From NCBI GenBank assembly GCA_017577575.1, contig PKRG01000006.1, forward strand, positions 1-64,000: DNA of 64,000 bases, written 5' to 3'. Below are positions 1-6,990 of the stretch, one piece after another. The stretch is from Acidimicrobiia bacterium (lineage in GTDB: Bacteria; Actinomycetota; Acidimicrobiia; Spongiisociales; ZC4RG35). Positions within the stretch are counted from its first letter, which is position 1. Each line of letters begins with the position of its first letter. The notes under the pieces are model-generated. The model had not been told where the DNA came from and did no database searches. It saw only the letters and a list, made by a program, of their open reading frames with translations. The translations under genes and the position numbers were made by a program.

Positions 1-124
1 CCCCCACACGATCAGCCAACACCCGCGTAATCGCCGCCGTCAACGTCGTCTTCCCATGATCAATATGACCCATCGTCCCCACATTCACATGCGGCTTCGA
101 CCGATCAAACTTCGCCTTGGCCAT
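1..124 (-). CDS. tuf: Elongation factor Tu, N-terminal fragment (cut by window edge)
   Basis: The first 41 codons of EF-Tu, the GTPase that delivers aminoacyl-tRNA to the ribosome. The G1 loop region GHIDHGKTT is visible at about residues 19-27 after a typical MAKAKFDRSKPHVN start. The ATG is at 124-122 and is preceded on the minus strand by a strong AGGAGGAAG ribosome binding site. The gene is the last of the str operon, about 52 bases after fusA. Its codon use is odd: 40 of the 41 visible codons end in G or T, only one ends in C and none in A, and GAT, CAT, AAT, TTT and ATT are used where the adjacent fusA mostly uses the C-ending forms. The rest of the gene lies outside the window. Confidence 0.97.
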   Translation of the reverse strand, partial: MAKAKFDRSKPHVNVGTMGHIDHGKTTLTAAITRVLADRVG

Positions 125-176
125 TTCTGAGCTTCCTCCTGTTCAGAACGTGTGCGATTACCTGTGTGTCGGCTGT

Positions 177-2282
177 TCAGCGTGAGCTGCGTCGAGCGAT
201 GATCTCCTCAGCGAGTGCGTCGGGGACCTCCTGATACGAATTGAACTGCATCGTATAGACGGCCCGACCCTGCGTCTTGGAGCGTAGGTCGGTGGCGTAA
301 CCGAACATCTCGGCGATGGGGACCTGGGCTCTCACGACCTGAGAGTTCCCCCGCTGCATCATGCCCTCGACCTTACCCCGGCGGGCGTTGAGGTCGCCGA
401 TGACGTCGCCCATGTACTCCTCGGGCGTGGTGACCTCCACGTCGGCGACCGGCTCGAGCAGCTTCACGCCGGCCCGCTTGGCCGCCTCCTGGAGGGCCAT
501 GGAGCCGGCGATGCGGAAGGCCATCTCCGAGGAGTCGACTTCGTGGTAGGAGCCGTCGACCAGGATGGCGCGCACGTCGACCATCGGATAGCCGGCGAGG
601 ACGCCGTTCTCGAGGGCATCGGCGATGCCGGCGTCCACGGCGGGGATGTACTCCTTGGGGATGCGTCCGCCGGTGATCTTGTCGACGAACTCGTAACCGC
701 CGCCGGGCCCGGTGGGCTCGAGGTTGATGACGACGTGGCCGTACTGGCCGCGGCCGCCGGACTGGCGGACGTACTTGCCTTCGACGTTCTCCACCGGTCG
801 GCGGATCGTCTCGCGATAGGCGACCTGGGGGCTGCCGACGTTGGCTTCGACCTTGAACTCGCGAACCAGGCGATCCACGAGGATCTCCAGGTGGAGCTCG
901 CCCATGCCGGAGATGATCGTCTGGCCGGTCTCTTCGTCGGTGCGGACGAGGAAGGTCGGGTCCTCCTCGGCGAGACGCTGGAGCGAGACGGACAGCTTCT
1001 CTTCGTCGGACTTGGTCTTCGGCTCGATGGCGACCGAGATCACCGGGGCCGGGAACTCCATCGACTCGAGCTGGATCGGATGCTTCTCGTCCGACAGCGT
1101 GTCACCGGTCGTGGTGTTCTTGAGGCCGATGGCGGCCACGATGTCGCCGGTGAAGACGTCCTGGACGTCCTCGCGGTGGTTGGCGTGCATGCGGAGGAGG
1201 CGCCCGAGGCGCTCCTTCTTCCCGGTGGTGGTGTTGAGGACCGTGTCACCGGCCGAGGCGTGGCCCGAGTAGACCCGGAAGTAGGTCAGCTTGCCGACGT
1301 GCGGGTCGGACATGATCTTGAACGCCAGCGCCGAGAACGGGGCCTCGTCCGAGGGCTCCCGGGTCATGGGGACGTCTTCGTCGCCCGGCTTGAACCCTTC
1401 GATGGCGGGGATGTCGATGGGGCTGGGCAGGTAGTCGACGATGGCGTCGAGCAGCGGCTGGACGCCCTTGTTCTTGAATGCCGAGCCACAGAAGACGGGG
1501 GTCAGCTCGCGGCTGATGGTGGCGGCGCGGATGCCCTTCTTGAGCTCTTCGACCGAGAGGTCGCCGTTCTCGAGGAAGGACTCGAGCAGCTCCTCGGAGG
1601 TCTCGGCCACGGCCTCCACCAGCGCCTCCCGGTACTGCTCGACCTGGTCGGCCATGCCCTCGGGCATCTCGTCGGTGGTGTCCCAGTGCTTTCCGTCGTC
1701 GCCCTGCCATATGTGGGCTTTCATCTGGACGAGGTCGACCACGCCGACGAAGTCGGCTTCCTTGCCGATCGGCAGCTGCATGACCAGCGGCTTCGCCCCG
1801 AGGCGGTCGCGGATCGAGTCCACAGCGGCGAAGAAGTCGGCGCCGGTGCGGTCCATCTTGTTCACGAAGCAGATGCGGGGGACGCCGTAACGGTCGGCCT
1901 GGCGCCACACGGTCTCCGACTGCGGCTCGACTCCGGCGACACCGTCGAAGACGGCGACCGCGCCGTCGAGGACGCGCAGGGCGCGCTCCACCTCGACGGT
2001 GAAGTCCACGTGGCCGGGCGTGTCGATGATGTTGATCTGGTGGTCGTGCCAGACGCAGGTGGTGGCGGCGGAGGTGATGGTGATGCCGCGTTCCTGCTCC
2101 TGCTCCATCCAGTCCATCGTCGCCGCACCCTCGTGGGTCTCGCCGAGCTTGTAGGAGCGGCCGGTGTAGTAGAGGATGCGTTCGGTGAGGGTGGTTTTGC
2201 CCGCGTCGATGTGAGCCATGATCCCGATGTTCCGGGTCCTGGCCAGGGGCACTTGCCGCAGGCGTGACAGCTGTGTGGTCAT
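177..2282 (-). CDS. fusA: Elongation factor G
   Basis: EF-G, the ribosomal translocase GTPase, 701 residues, a normal full length. The G1 loop AHIDAGKTT is at about residues 23-31, the G3 motif DTPGH at 87-91 and the G4 motif NKMD at 141-144. The C-terminal half has the usual GRGQYGHVVI and EYMGDVIGDL stretches of domains IV and V. It sits between rpsG (47-base gap) and tuf in the str operon and is presumably transcribed from the promoter upstream of rpsL. Nothing about it looks unusual. The long reading frames on the opposite strand here are shadows of its GC-rich codon structure. Confidence 0.99.
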   Translation of the reverse strand: MTTQLSRLRQVPLARTRNIGIMAHIDAGKTTLTERILYYTGRSYKLGETHEGAATMDWMEQEQERGITITSAATTCVWHDHQINIIDTPGHVDFTVEVERALRVLDGAVAVFDGVAGVEPQSETVWRQADRYGVPRICFVNKMDRTGADFFAAVDSIRDRLGAKPLVMQLPIGKEADFVGVVDLVQMKAHIWQGDDGKHWDTTDEMPEGMADQVEQYREALVEAVAETSEELLESFLENGDLSVEELKKGIRAATISRELTPVFCGSAFKNKGVQPLLDAIVDYLPSPIDIPAIEGFKPGDEDVPMTREPSDEAPFSALAFKIMSDPHVGKLTYFRVYSGHASAGDTVLNTTTGKKERLGRLLRMHANHREDVQDVFTGDIVAAIGLKNTTTGDTLSDEKHPIQLESMEFPAPVISVAIEPKTKSDEEKLSVSLQRLAEEDPTFLVRTDEETGQTIISGMGELHLEILVDRLVREFKVEANVGSPQVAYRETIRRPVENVEGKYVRQSGGRGQYGHVVINLEPTGPGGGYEFVDKITGGRIPKEYIPAVDAGIADALENGVLAGYPMVDVRAILVDGSYHEVDSSEMAFRIAGSMALQEAAKRAGVKLLEPVADVEVTTPEEYMGDVIGDLNARRGKVEGMMQRGNSQVVRAQVPIAEMFGYATDLRSKTQGRAVYTMQFNSYQEVPDALAEEIIARRSSR

Positions 2283-2329
2283 GATTCGATACTCCGGGGG
2301 CGGGCCGGCGATTCACCCGGCCGAGACCG

Positions 2330-2797
2330 CTACCAGCGGTAGTGGGCGAACGCCTTGTTGGACTCCGCCATCTTGTGGACGTCTTCTTTGCGCTTGATGG
2401 CTGCTCCGGTGTTGTTCGCAGCGTCCAGGATCTCGTTGGCCAGACGCTGCGCCATCGTCGGCTCTTTGCGGCGACGGGCGTAGTCGACCAGCCACCGGAT
2501 CGCCAGGGTGTTCTGGCGACGGGGCGGGACTTCCATCGGCACCTGGTACGACGAGCCGCCGACGCGGCGGGAGCGCACCTCGACCTGGGGCTTGAGGTTG
2601 TCTATGGCCCGCTTGAGGACCGTCACCGGATCCTGGTTGGCGCGCCGCTCCACCAGCTCGAGGGCGTCGTAGACGATGGAACGGGCGGTGTTCTTCTTCC
2701 CTCTCCACAGGACCTTGTTGATGACCTGGGAGACGAGAACGCTGCGGAATACCGGATCGGGCTCGATCGGACGCTTCTGGGCAGGAGCACGACGCAT
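2330..2797 (-). CDS. rpsG: 30S ribosomal protein S7
   Basis: S7 binds the 3' major domain of 16S rRNA and nucleates assembly of the small-subunit head; 155 residues, as usual. The start MRRAPAQKRP at 2797 is chosen over the longer frame because AAGGAG sits just upstream, overlapping the 3' end of rpsL, whose stop codon is one base before this ATG. Typical S7 stretches are the RSIVYDAL region, the basic VEVRSRRVGG strand and the C-terminal FAHYRW. The near-zero spacing to rpsL indicates translational coupling. S7 is the autogenous repressor of this operon in E. coli; I did not identify a matching site here. Confidence 0.98.
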   Translation of the reverse strand: MRRAPAQKRPIEPDPVFRSVLVSQVINKVLWRGKKNTARSIVYDALELVERRANQDPVTVLKRAIDNLKPQVEVRSRRVGGSSYQVPMEVPPRRQNTLAIRWLVDYARRRKEPTMAQRLANEILDAANNTGAAIKRKEDVHKMAESNKAFAHYRW

Positions 2798-2798
2798 A

Positions 2799-3170
2799 TC
2801 AGCTCTCCTTCTTGGCGCCGTAACGGGATCGAGCCTGCTTGCGGTCCGCCACTCCGGCCGCATCCAGGGCGCCCCTGATCACCTTGTAACGCACGCCCGG
2901 CAGGTCGCGGACGCGGCCACCGCGGACGAGGACGATCGAGTGCTCCTGGAGGTTGTGACCCTCTCCGGGGATGTAGGCGGTCACTTCGACGCCCGAAGAC
3001 AGACGAACGCGGCACACCTTCCGAAGCGCCGAGTTCGGCTTCTTCGGGGTGACGGTGTAGACGCGGGTGCACACGCCCCGGCGCTGAGGTGCGCCGGCGA
3101 GGCCAGCGGTCTTGGTCTTCTTCTTCTTCGGCTTCCTGCCCTGGCGGACAAGCTGCTCGATCGTCGGCAT
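2799..3170 (-). CDS. rpsL: 30S ribosomal protein S12
   Basis: S12 is a decoding-centre protein; 123 residues. The start at 3170 is preceded by AAGGAGTG and gives the conserved MPTIEQLVRQGR beginning. The signature TPKKPNSALRKV is at about residues 41-52. Lys43 (Met counted), equivalent to E. coli Lys42, is the wild-type, streptomycin-sensitive residue. The second loop, with GEGHNLQEHS and RGGRVRDLPGVRY, is also unchanged. It is the first gene of rpsL-rpsG-fusA-tuf, with a leader of about 100 bases after the predicted promoter. rpoC, which normally precedes rpsL in bacteria, is 23 kb away. Confidence 0.99.
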   Translation of the reverse strand: MPTIEQLVRQGRKPKKKKTKTAGLAGAPQRRGVCTRVYTVTPKKPNSALRKVCRVRLSSGVEVTAYIPGEGHNLQEHSIVLVRGGRVRDLPGVRYKVIRGALDAAGVADRKQARSRYGAKKES

Positions 3171-3275
3171 TTCACTCCTTACGCGAAAAGGTGACCACCC
3201 CCCGGGAGATCGACCTGCTCGCAGCCGTTGGCCCCGTTCAGGAGAGGGGAGAGGTGGCGAAAACCACGGTTGGCA

Positions 3276-3304
3276 AGTATACGGGGCAGTTGGATGCACC
3301 GCAA
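3276..3304 (-). promoter_or_regulatory. Predicted sigma-70-type promoter of the str operon
   Basis: On the minus strand a -35 box TTGCGG (3304-3299) and a -10 box TATACT (3281-3276) are separated by exactly 17 bases. Transcription would start near 3269, leaving a leader of about 100 bases before rpsL. This is the best-matching promoter-like sequence I found in the intergenic region and it faces the operon. Base matching only; no start-site data. Confidence 0.7.
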
Positions 3305-3356
3305 AGTCGCGGCGCGCGAGCCAGCGGACGATCCGTCCAGCGAGGCAACAGGACAC

Positions 3357-3384
3357 ATCTTAGTCGGAACAGGGAAGGGCCCAA
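3357..3384 (-). promoter_or_regulatory. Possible second, weaker promoter upstream of the str operon
   Basis: Minus-strand TTGGGC (3384-3379), 16 bases, then TAAGAT (3362-3357). It is poorer than the 3276-3304 promoter in box match and spacing. Tandem promoters are common before ribosomal-protein operons, which is the only reason to list it. Confidence 0.3.
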
Positions 3385-3414
3385 CGGGGGACGACAAGGG
3401 CGTTCGACAACGAC

Positions 3415-3442
3415 CGAGGGGTGGCCCGCAGGCCACCCCTCG
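3415..3442. terminator. Strong 12-bp hairpin, terminator-like, no U tract
   Basis: A perfect 12-base-pair stem (3415-3426 with 3431-3442) closed by a 4-base loop, between the 3' end of the 5-FCL gene and the str promoter. It is placed to stop minus-strand transcription before the str promoter. Neither side has a run of T, which is common for terminators of high-GC actinobacteria. It is also the first of four consecutive hairpins. Confidence 0.5.
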
Positions 3443-3454
3443 ATCGGCAAGCAA

Positions 3455-3548
3455 GCGACGGCGGCGGATCAGGCCGTCGCCTTCACCCCGGCTCGAGTCG
3501 AGGCCGGGGGAAGCCTCCATCGGACTTGCACCGGTCGGAATGCCGGTG
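3455..3548 (-). ncRNA. Candidate structured RNA: three further perfect hairpins in a row
   Basis: Directly beside the 12-bp hairpin are three more perfect stems: 3455-3462 with 3473-3480 (8 bp), 3486-3492 with 3503-3509 (7 bp) and 3529-3534 with 3543-3548 (6 bp). The stretch 3443-3638 has no plausible gene. If transcribed it would follow the 5-FCL gene on the minus strand. I compared it by eye with cobalamin, SAM, ZTP, THF and glycine riboswitches, RNase P RNA and SRP RNA and found no conserved core. Adjacency to a 5-FCL gene recalls 6S RNA, which neighbours that gene in proteobacteria, but I could not fold the 6S long rod. Strand and function are uncertain. Confidence 0.3.
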
Positions 3549-3638
3549 TGCGACTCGCCTCGCCCAGCCCGAGCACCCTGCCGGTCCTTTCCTCCAGAAC
3601 CTATCGAATCGCGGCCGGCGATGGATGGGCCGGGCGCC

Positions 3639-4190
3639 TCAAAGGGCTTCGAACACCCCGTCCTCGGTGGCGACCCAGTCCATGGTCACGTCGTGGGGCT
3701 CGAGCGGGATGTCGGTGCGGATGCGATCGCGGGTGGCGAGGCCCACCTTCGTCGCCTCGACGCCGGCCAGGAACCGGTCGTAATAACCGGCACCCCGCCC
3801 CAGCCGGCGCCCGTCGAGGGAGAAGGCCAGCCCGGGGACGAGCACCACGTCGATCTCGGTGGGCGGGATCTCCCGCGCCTCGACGGACGGCTGTTCGAAG
3901 CCGTACGGATGCCGCTCCCGGGGGCCATGGAAGTCGTGGACGGTCAGGTGCTTTCCGGGAGCGGTCCGGGTGAGCCCGAAGCGGATCTCGGGAAGGGATT
4001 CCACCAGCGGGGTGATGTCGATCTCGTCTCCCATGGCCAGGAAGCCGACCACCACCCGGGCCGAGCGCTCCCGAAGCCACCGCTCCACGTGGGCGACCAC
4101 CCTGCGGCGCGTCTCGACGCCGGCGGGGGGCCGGGCCGCCATCTGGCGGCGGATCTCTTCTTTGATGGAGCGCACGTCCTGTTCCGCCAT
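3639..4190 (-). CDS. 5-formyltetrahydrofolate cyclo-ligase
   Basis: Converts 5-formyl-THF to 5,10-methenyl-THF with ATP, returning an inactive folate form to the C1 pool in the cytoplasm. 183 residues, normal for the family. The family signature is in the C-terminal half: LVPGLAFSLDGRRLGRGAGY followed by YDRFL. The ATG at 4190 gives the sensible N-terminus MAEQDVRSIKEEIRR, but there is no obvious ribosome binding site, so a leaderless transcript is possible. The start codon lies inside a perfect inverted repeat (4181-4197) that is also the proposed IclR operator, so the IclR protein may control it. It is divergent from iclR and borders the C1 island, which fits a folate role. Confidence 0.93.
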   Translation of the reverse strand: MAEQDVRSIKEEIRRQMAARPPAGVETRRRVVAHVERWLRERSARVVVGFLAMGDEIDITPLVESLPEIRFGLTRTAPGKHLTVHDFHGPRERHPYGFEQPSVEAREIPPTEIDVVLVPGLAFSLDGRRLGRGAGYYDRFLAGVEATKVGLATRDRIRTDIPLEPHDVTMDWVATEDGVFEAL

Positions 4191-4200
4191 ACGGAACGAT
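4181..4200 (-). promoter_or_regulatory. Proposed IclR operator 1 (iclR / 5-FCL divergent region)
   Basis: A perfect inverted repeat, GTTCCG - 5 bases - CGGAAC (4181-4197), within a 20-base motif that reads ATCGTTCCGTATGGCGGAAC on the minus strand. The 9-mer ATCGTTCCG recurs three times in the divergent promoter region at 16854-17007. IclR-family regulators bind short palindromes and usually regulate themselves. The site lies 41 bases upstream of the iclR start. Confidence 0.5.
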
Positions 4201-4241
4201 TCCACGGAGTAACCTGTTCGGCACTCTAGGGGAAAGGGCAG

Positions 4242-4991
4242 ATGCCCAACGTCCAATCAGTAGTCAGAGCGTTCCACCTCCTCGAAGCGCTGACGGCCGG
4301 TGATCTCGGGATCACCGAGCTGGCCGAGCGCACCGAGTTGCCCAAGAGCACCGTCGCCCGCCTCGTGCGGACACTGGAGCGCATCGGCGCCGTCGAGCGG
4401 GCCGACGAGGACGGGCGCTATCGCATCGGCGCCCAGATCGTCAACCTGGCGGGGGTGGCCAGCCCGACCGCCAACCTGATCTCGATCGTCCGGCCCCATC
4501 TGCGCTTGCTGGCGGACCTGACAGGCGAGGATGCCGGGTTGTCCGTTCCCGACGGCAACCGCGTCCACTACATCGACCAGGTCAGCTCCGACAACGACAT
4601 CCAGGTGCGGGACTGGACCGGCGAGCGGGTCGCCATGCACGCCGTCCCGTCCGGGCAGGTGATCCTCGCCCACTGGCCGGAGGACAGGCTGGAGCGATAC
4701 CTGGAGCGGCCCCTCAACGCGTACACACCGGCGACGATCACCGACCCCGAGGAGCTGCGCAAGCGGCTGCGACAGGTCCACGAGGACGGGTACGTGTGGG
4801 CCCACGAGGAGTTCACCGAAGGCCTCAGCTCGGTCGCCACGGCGCTGCGTGATTCCCGGGGAAAGCTCGTCGGGGCGATCCACGTCCACGGACCGTCATA
4901 CCGCTTCCCTGCTCCCGGCACCGCCGAGGAGATCGGCGCCGCGCTCCTGGAGACCGCCGAGCGGCTGAGCCGGCTGATCCCTCCCATCTGA
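4242..4991 (+). CDS. IclR-family transcriptional regulator
   Basis: 249 residues with the usual two-part build: an N-terminal winged helix-turn-helix (about residues 5-70, recognition region ITELAERTELPKSTVARLVR) and a C-terminal effector-binding GAF-like domain (about 80-245). Such proteins bind small organic ligands and repress or activate nearby catabolic operons. The ATG at 4242 follows GGAAAGGG. The gene is divergent from 5-FCL and precedes the formate dehydrogenase genes by 63 bases on the same strand. A motif beside it recurs at the divergent promoter of the demethylation operons 12 kb away, so it is the obvious candidate regulator of the whole island. The ligand is unknown; a betaine or methylated glycine is a guess from context. 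Confidence 0.95.
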   Translation: MPNVQSVVRAFHLLEALTAGDLGITELAERTELPKSTVARLVRTLERIGAVERADEDGRYRIGAQIVNLAGVASPTANLISIVRPHLRLLADLTGEDAGLSVPDGNRVHYIDQVSSDNDIQVRDWTGERVAMHAVPSGQVILAHWPEDRLERYLERPLNAYTPATITDPEELRKRLRQVHEDGYVWAHEEFTEGLSSVATALRDSRGKLVGAIHVHGPSYRFPAPGTAEEIGAALLETAERLSRLIPPI

Positions 4992-5054
4992 CTCCGGAGG
5001 GCCGACCCGGCGCCGCCGGGGATGCCATCATGGAGAGAGGAAAGGAGGTGATGG

Positions 5055-6947
5055 ATGCGCAGGGCCCAACGCCGTCCTCGCCTGACGACCCCGCTGATCC
5101 GGCGCGGCGACGAATTCGTGCCGGCGAGCTGGGACGAGGCGCTGCAGACTGCGGCCCAGGGCCTGAGCGAGGTGAGGGATCGCCACGGCAGCACCGCTCT
5201 CGGGCTTTTCAGCTGCTCCAAGGCGACCAACGAGACGAACTACCTCGCCCAGAAGTTCGCCCGGGTCGTCCTCGGCACGAACAACATCGATTCGTGTAAC
5301 CGCACTTGACACGCTCCCAGCGTCACCGGTCTGGTGACAGTGCTCGGAGCAGGCGGGGGCACGAGCTCCTACGAAGAGATCGAGAACACAGACCTGATCC
5401 TTCTGTGGGGCTCGAACGCGCGCAACGCGCACCCGATCTTCTTCCATCACCTCCTGAAGGGGTTGCGCAACGGCGCCCGCATGTACGCCGTCGACCCCCG
5501 GCGCAGCGAATCGGCCCAGTGGGCCGACGTGTGGCTCGGCATCGACGTCGGTTCCGACATCGCCCTGGCCAACGCCATGGCGAAGGTGATCATCGACGAG
5601 GGTCTCCACGACCGCGAGTTCATCGAACGGGCGACGACCGGCTTCGACGCCTATGCCGAGAAGGTCTCCGAGTACGACCTGGCCCGGGCGGAGCAGATCA
5701 CCGGCGTCCCCGCCGATGCCATCCGGGAGGTGGCCATCGCATACGCCACCGCCCCCACCGCCCAGTTGTGCTGGACGCTGGGGATCACCGAGCACCACAC
5801 CGCCAGCGACAACGTCCTCGCCCTGATCAGCCTGGCCCTGCTCACCGGCCACGTCGGCCGCTACGGCTCCGGGCTGGTGCCGATCCGCGGGCAGAACAAC
5901 GTGCAAGGCGGCGGCGACATGGGTGCCCTCCCCAACCGGCTGCCCGGCTTCTACGACGTCGAGGACCCAGAGGCGCGGGCGAAGTTCGAGGCGGCGTGGA
6001 ATGCGTCGATCCCGCCCAAGCGGGGATGGCATCTCACCCAGATGTTCGAGGCGATGGCGGCGGGCAAGCTGCGCGGCCTGTACGTGATCGGCGAGAACCC
6101 TGCGCAGTCGGAGGCAGACGCCGTCCACGCCGTCGAGGCCCTCCGCAGCCTCGATTTCCTCGTGGTCCAGGACATCTTCATGACGGCGACCGCCGAGCTC
6201 GCCGACGTGGTGTTCCCGGCGGCGGCCGACTGGGTGGAAGGAGAAGGCACCGTCACCTCGTCGGAGCGGCGCGTCCAGCGGGTCCGCCCCGCGCTGCGGC
6301 CTCCCGGGGAGGCCCGCACCGACATCGCCATCATCTCGGGTCTGGCCCGGGCCATGGGCGTGGACTGGGGCGACCCGACGGCAGAGGAGATCTGGGACGA
6401 GCTCCGTTCGCTCTCCCCGGCCCACGCCGGGATGAGCTACCGGAGGCTGGAGGAGCTGGGCGGCATCCAGTGGCCGTGCCCCGACGAGAACCACCCTGGC
6501 ACCAAGTTCCTCCACGCCCGGCTGTGGGAGGAGGAGGTGAAGGACCCGGCCCCGTTCATCCCGGTCGACTGGGTGCCGCCGGTCGACACCTTGACGGACG
6601 AATACCCGATCCGGCTGACCACCGGACGGCACCTCGACGGCTACAACACCGGAGTGCAGTCGAGCGGCTTCGACTCACCGCTCCGGACGGGCACGACCCT
6701 CGACATCTCCCCCGAGGACGCGGAGCGGTTGGGTATCGTCGACGGGGAGGTGGTCAGGGTCGTTTCCCGGCGGGCGAGCGTCACCGCCCCGGTGCGCATC
6801 GACCCCGAGATGCGTCCCGGCCTGACGTTCATGGCCATCCACTATCCGGAGCAGGTGGACGTCAACAAGCTGACGATCGAGGCCTGGGACCCCAAATCCG
6901 GCACGGCGGAGTTCAAGGCCACGGCGATCCGGATCGAGAAGCTGTGA
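5055..6947 (+). CDS. fdhA: Selenocysteine-containing formate dehydrogenase, catalytic subunit (lacks N-terminal Fe-S domains)
   Basis: Molybdopterin (Mo/W) formate dehydrogenase subunit, formate to CO2. The frame is interrupted by TGA at 5307-5309, which I read as selenocysteine (residue 85): the context NRT-Sec-HAPSV is the active-site motif of this family, the frame continues without shift, and a SECIS-like hairpin follows at once. The product has 630 residues. The start at 5055 follows an excellent AAGGAGGTG. Bis-MGD-binding stretches follow, such as LLWGSNARNAHPI and RGQNNVQGGGDMGALPN, with a C-terminal dinucleotide-binding domain (RLTTGRHLDGYNTG). The N-terminal 4Fe-4S domain of normal FdhA is missing; it is encoded at the end of the gene at 8694-9665. 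An automated caller would report two broken genes here. selA, selB, selC, selD and fdhD are not in the window. Confidence 0.93.
5310..5344 (+). promoter_or_regulatory. Bacterial SECIS element in the fdhA mRNA
   Basis: Directly after the in-frame TGA (5307-5309), the stem GTCACC (5322-5327) pairs with GGTGAC (5333-5338) around a GGTCT loop (5328-5332). AGC (5319-5321) can extend it by pairing with GCT (5342-5344) across a 3-base bulge. The E. coli fdhF SECIS also carries GGUCU in its apical loop, where SelB binds, and its UGA is likewise followed by CACG. Position, loop and bulge all fit selenocysteine insertion. Confidence 0.85.
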
Positions 6948-6990
6948 TGAGGCGGAAGCAGGTGGGTCCCGGCCGTAGTGGAGTACGCAG

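Noticed and set aside
543..2267. 574-residue frame opposite fusA
   Set aside because: Codon-structure shadow of a certain gene; rich in Gly, Val, Asp and Leu with no family motif.
3443..3638. RNase P RNA, because of a GAGGAAAG stretch and AGGGTGC on the minus strand
   Set aside because: The space is about 200 bases, too short, and the universally conserved late elements are missing.
5307..5309. TGA read as a nonsense mutation or frameshift that breaks fdhA
   Set aside because: The frame continues without shift, the context is the Sec active-site motif and a SECIS hairpin with a GGTCT loop follows directly.
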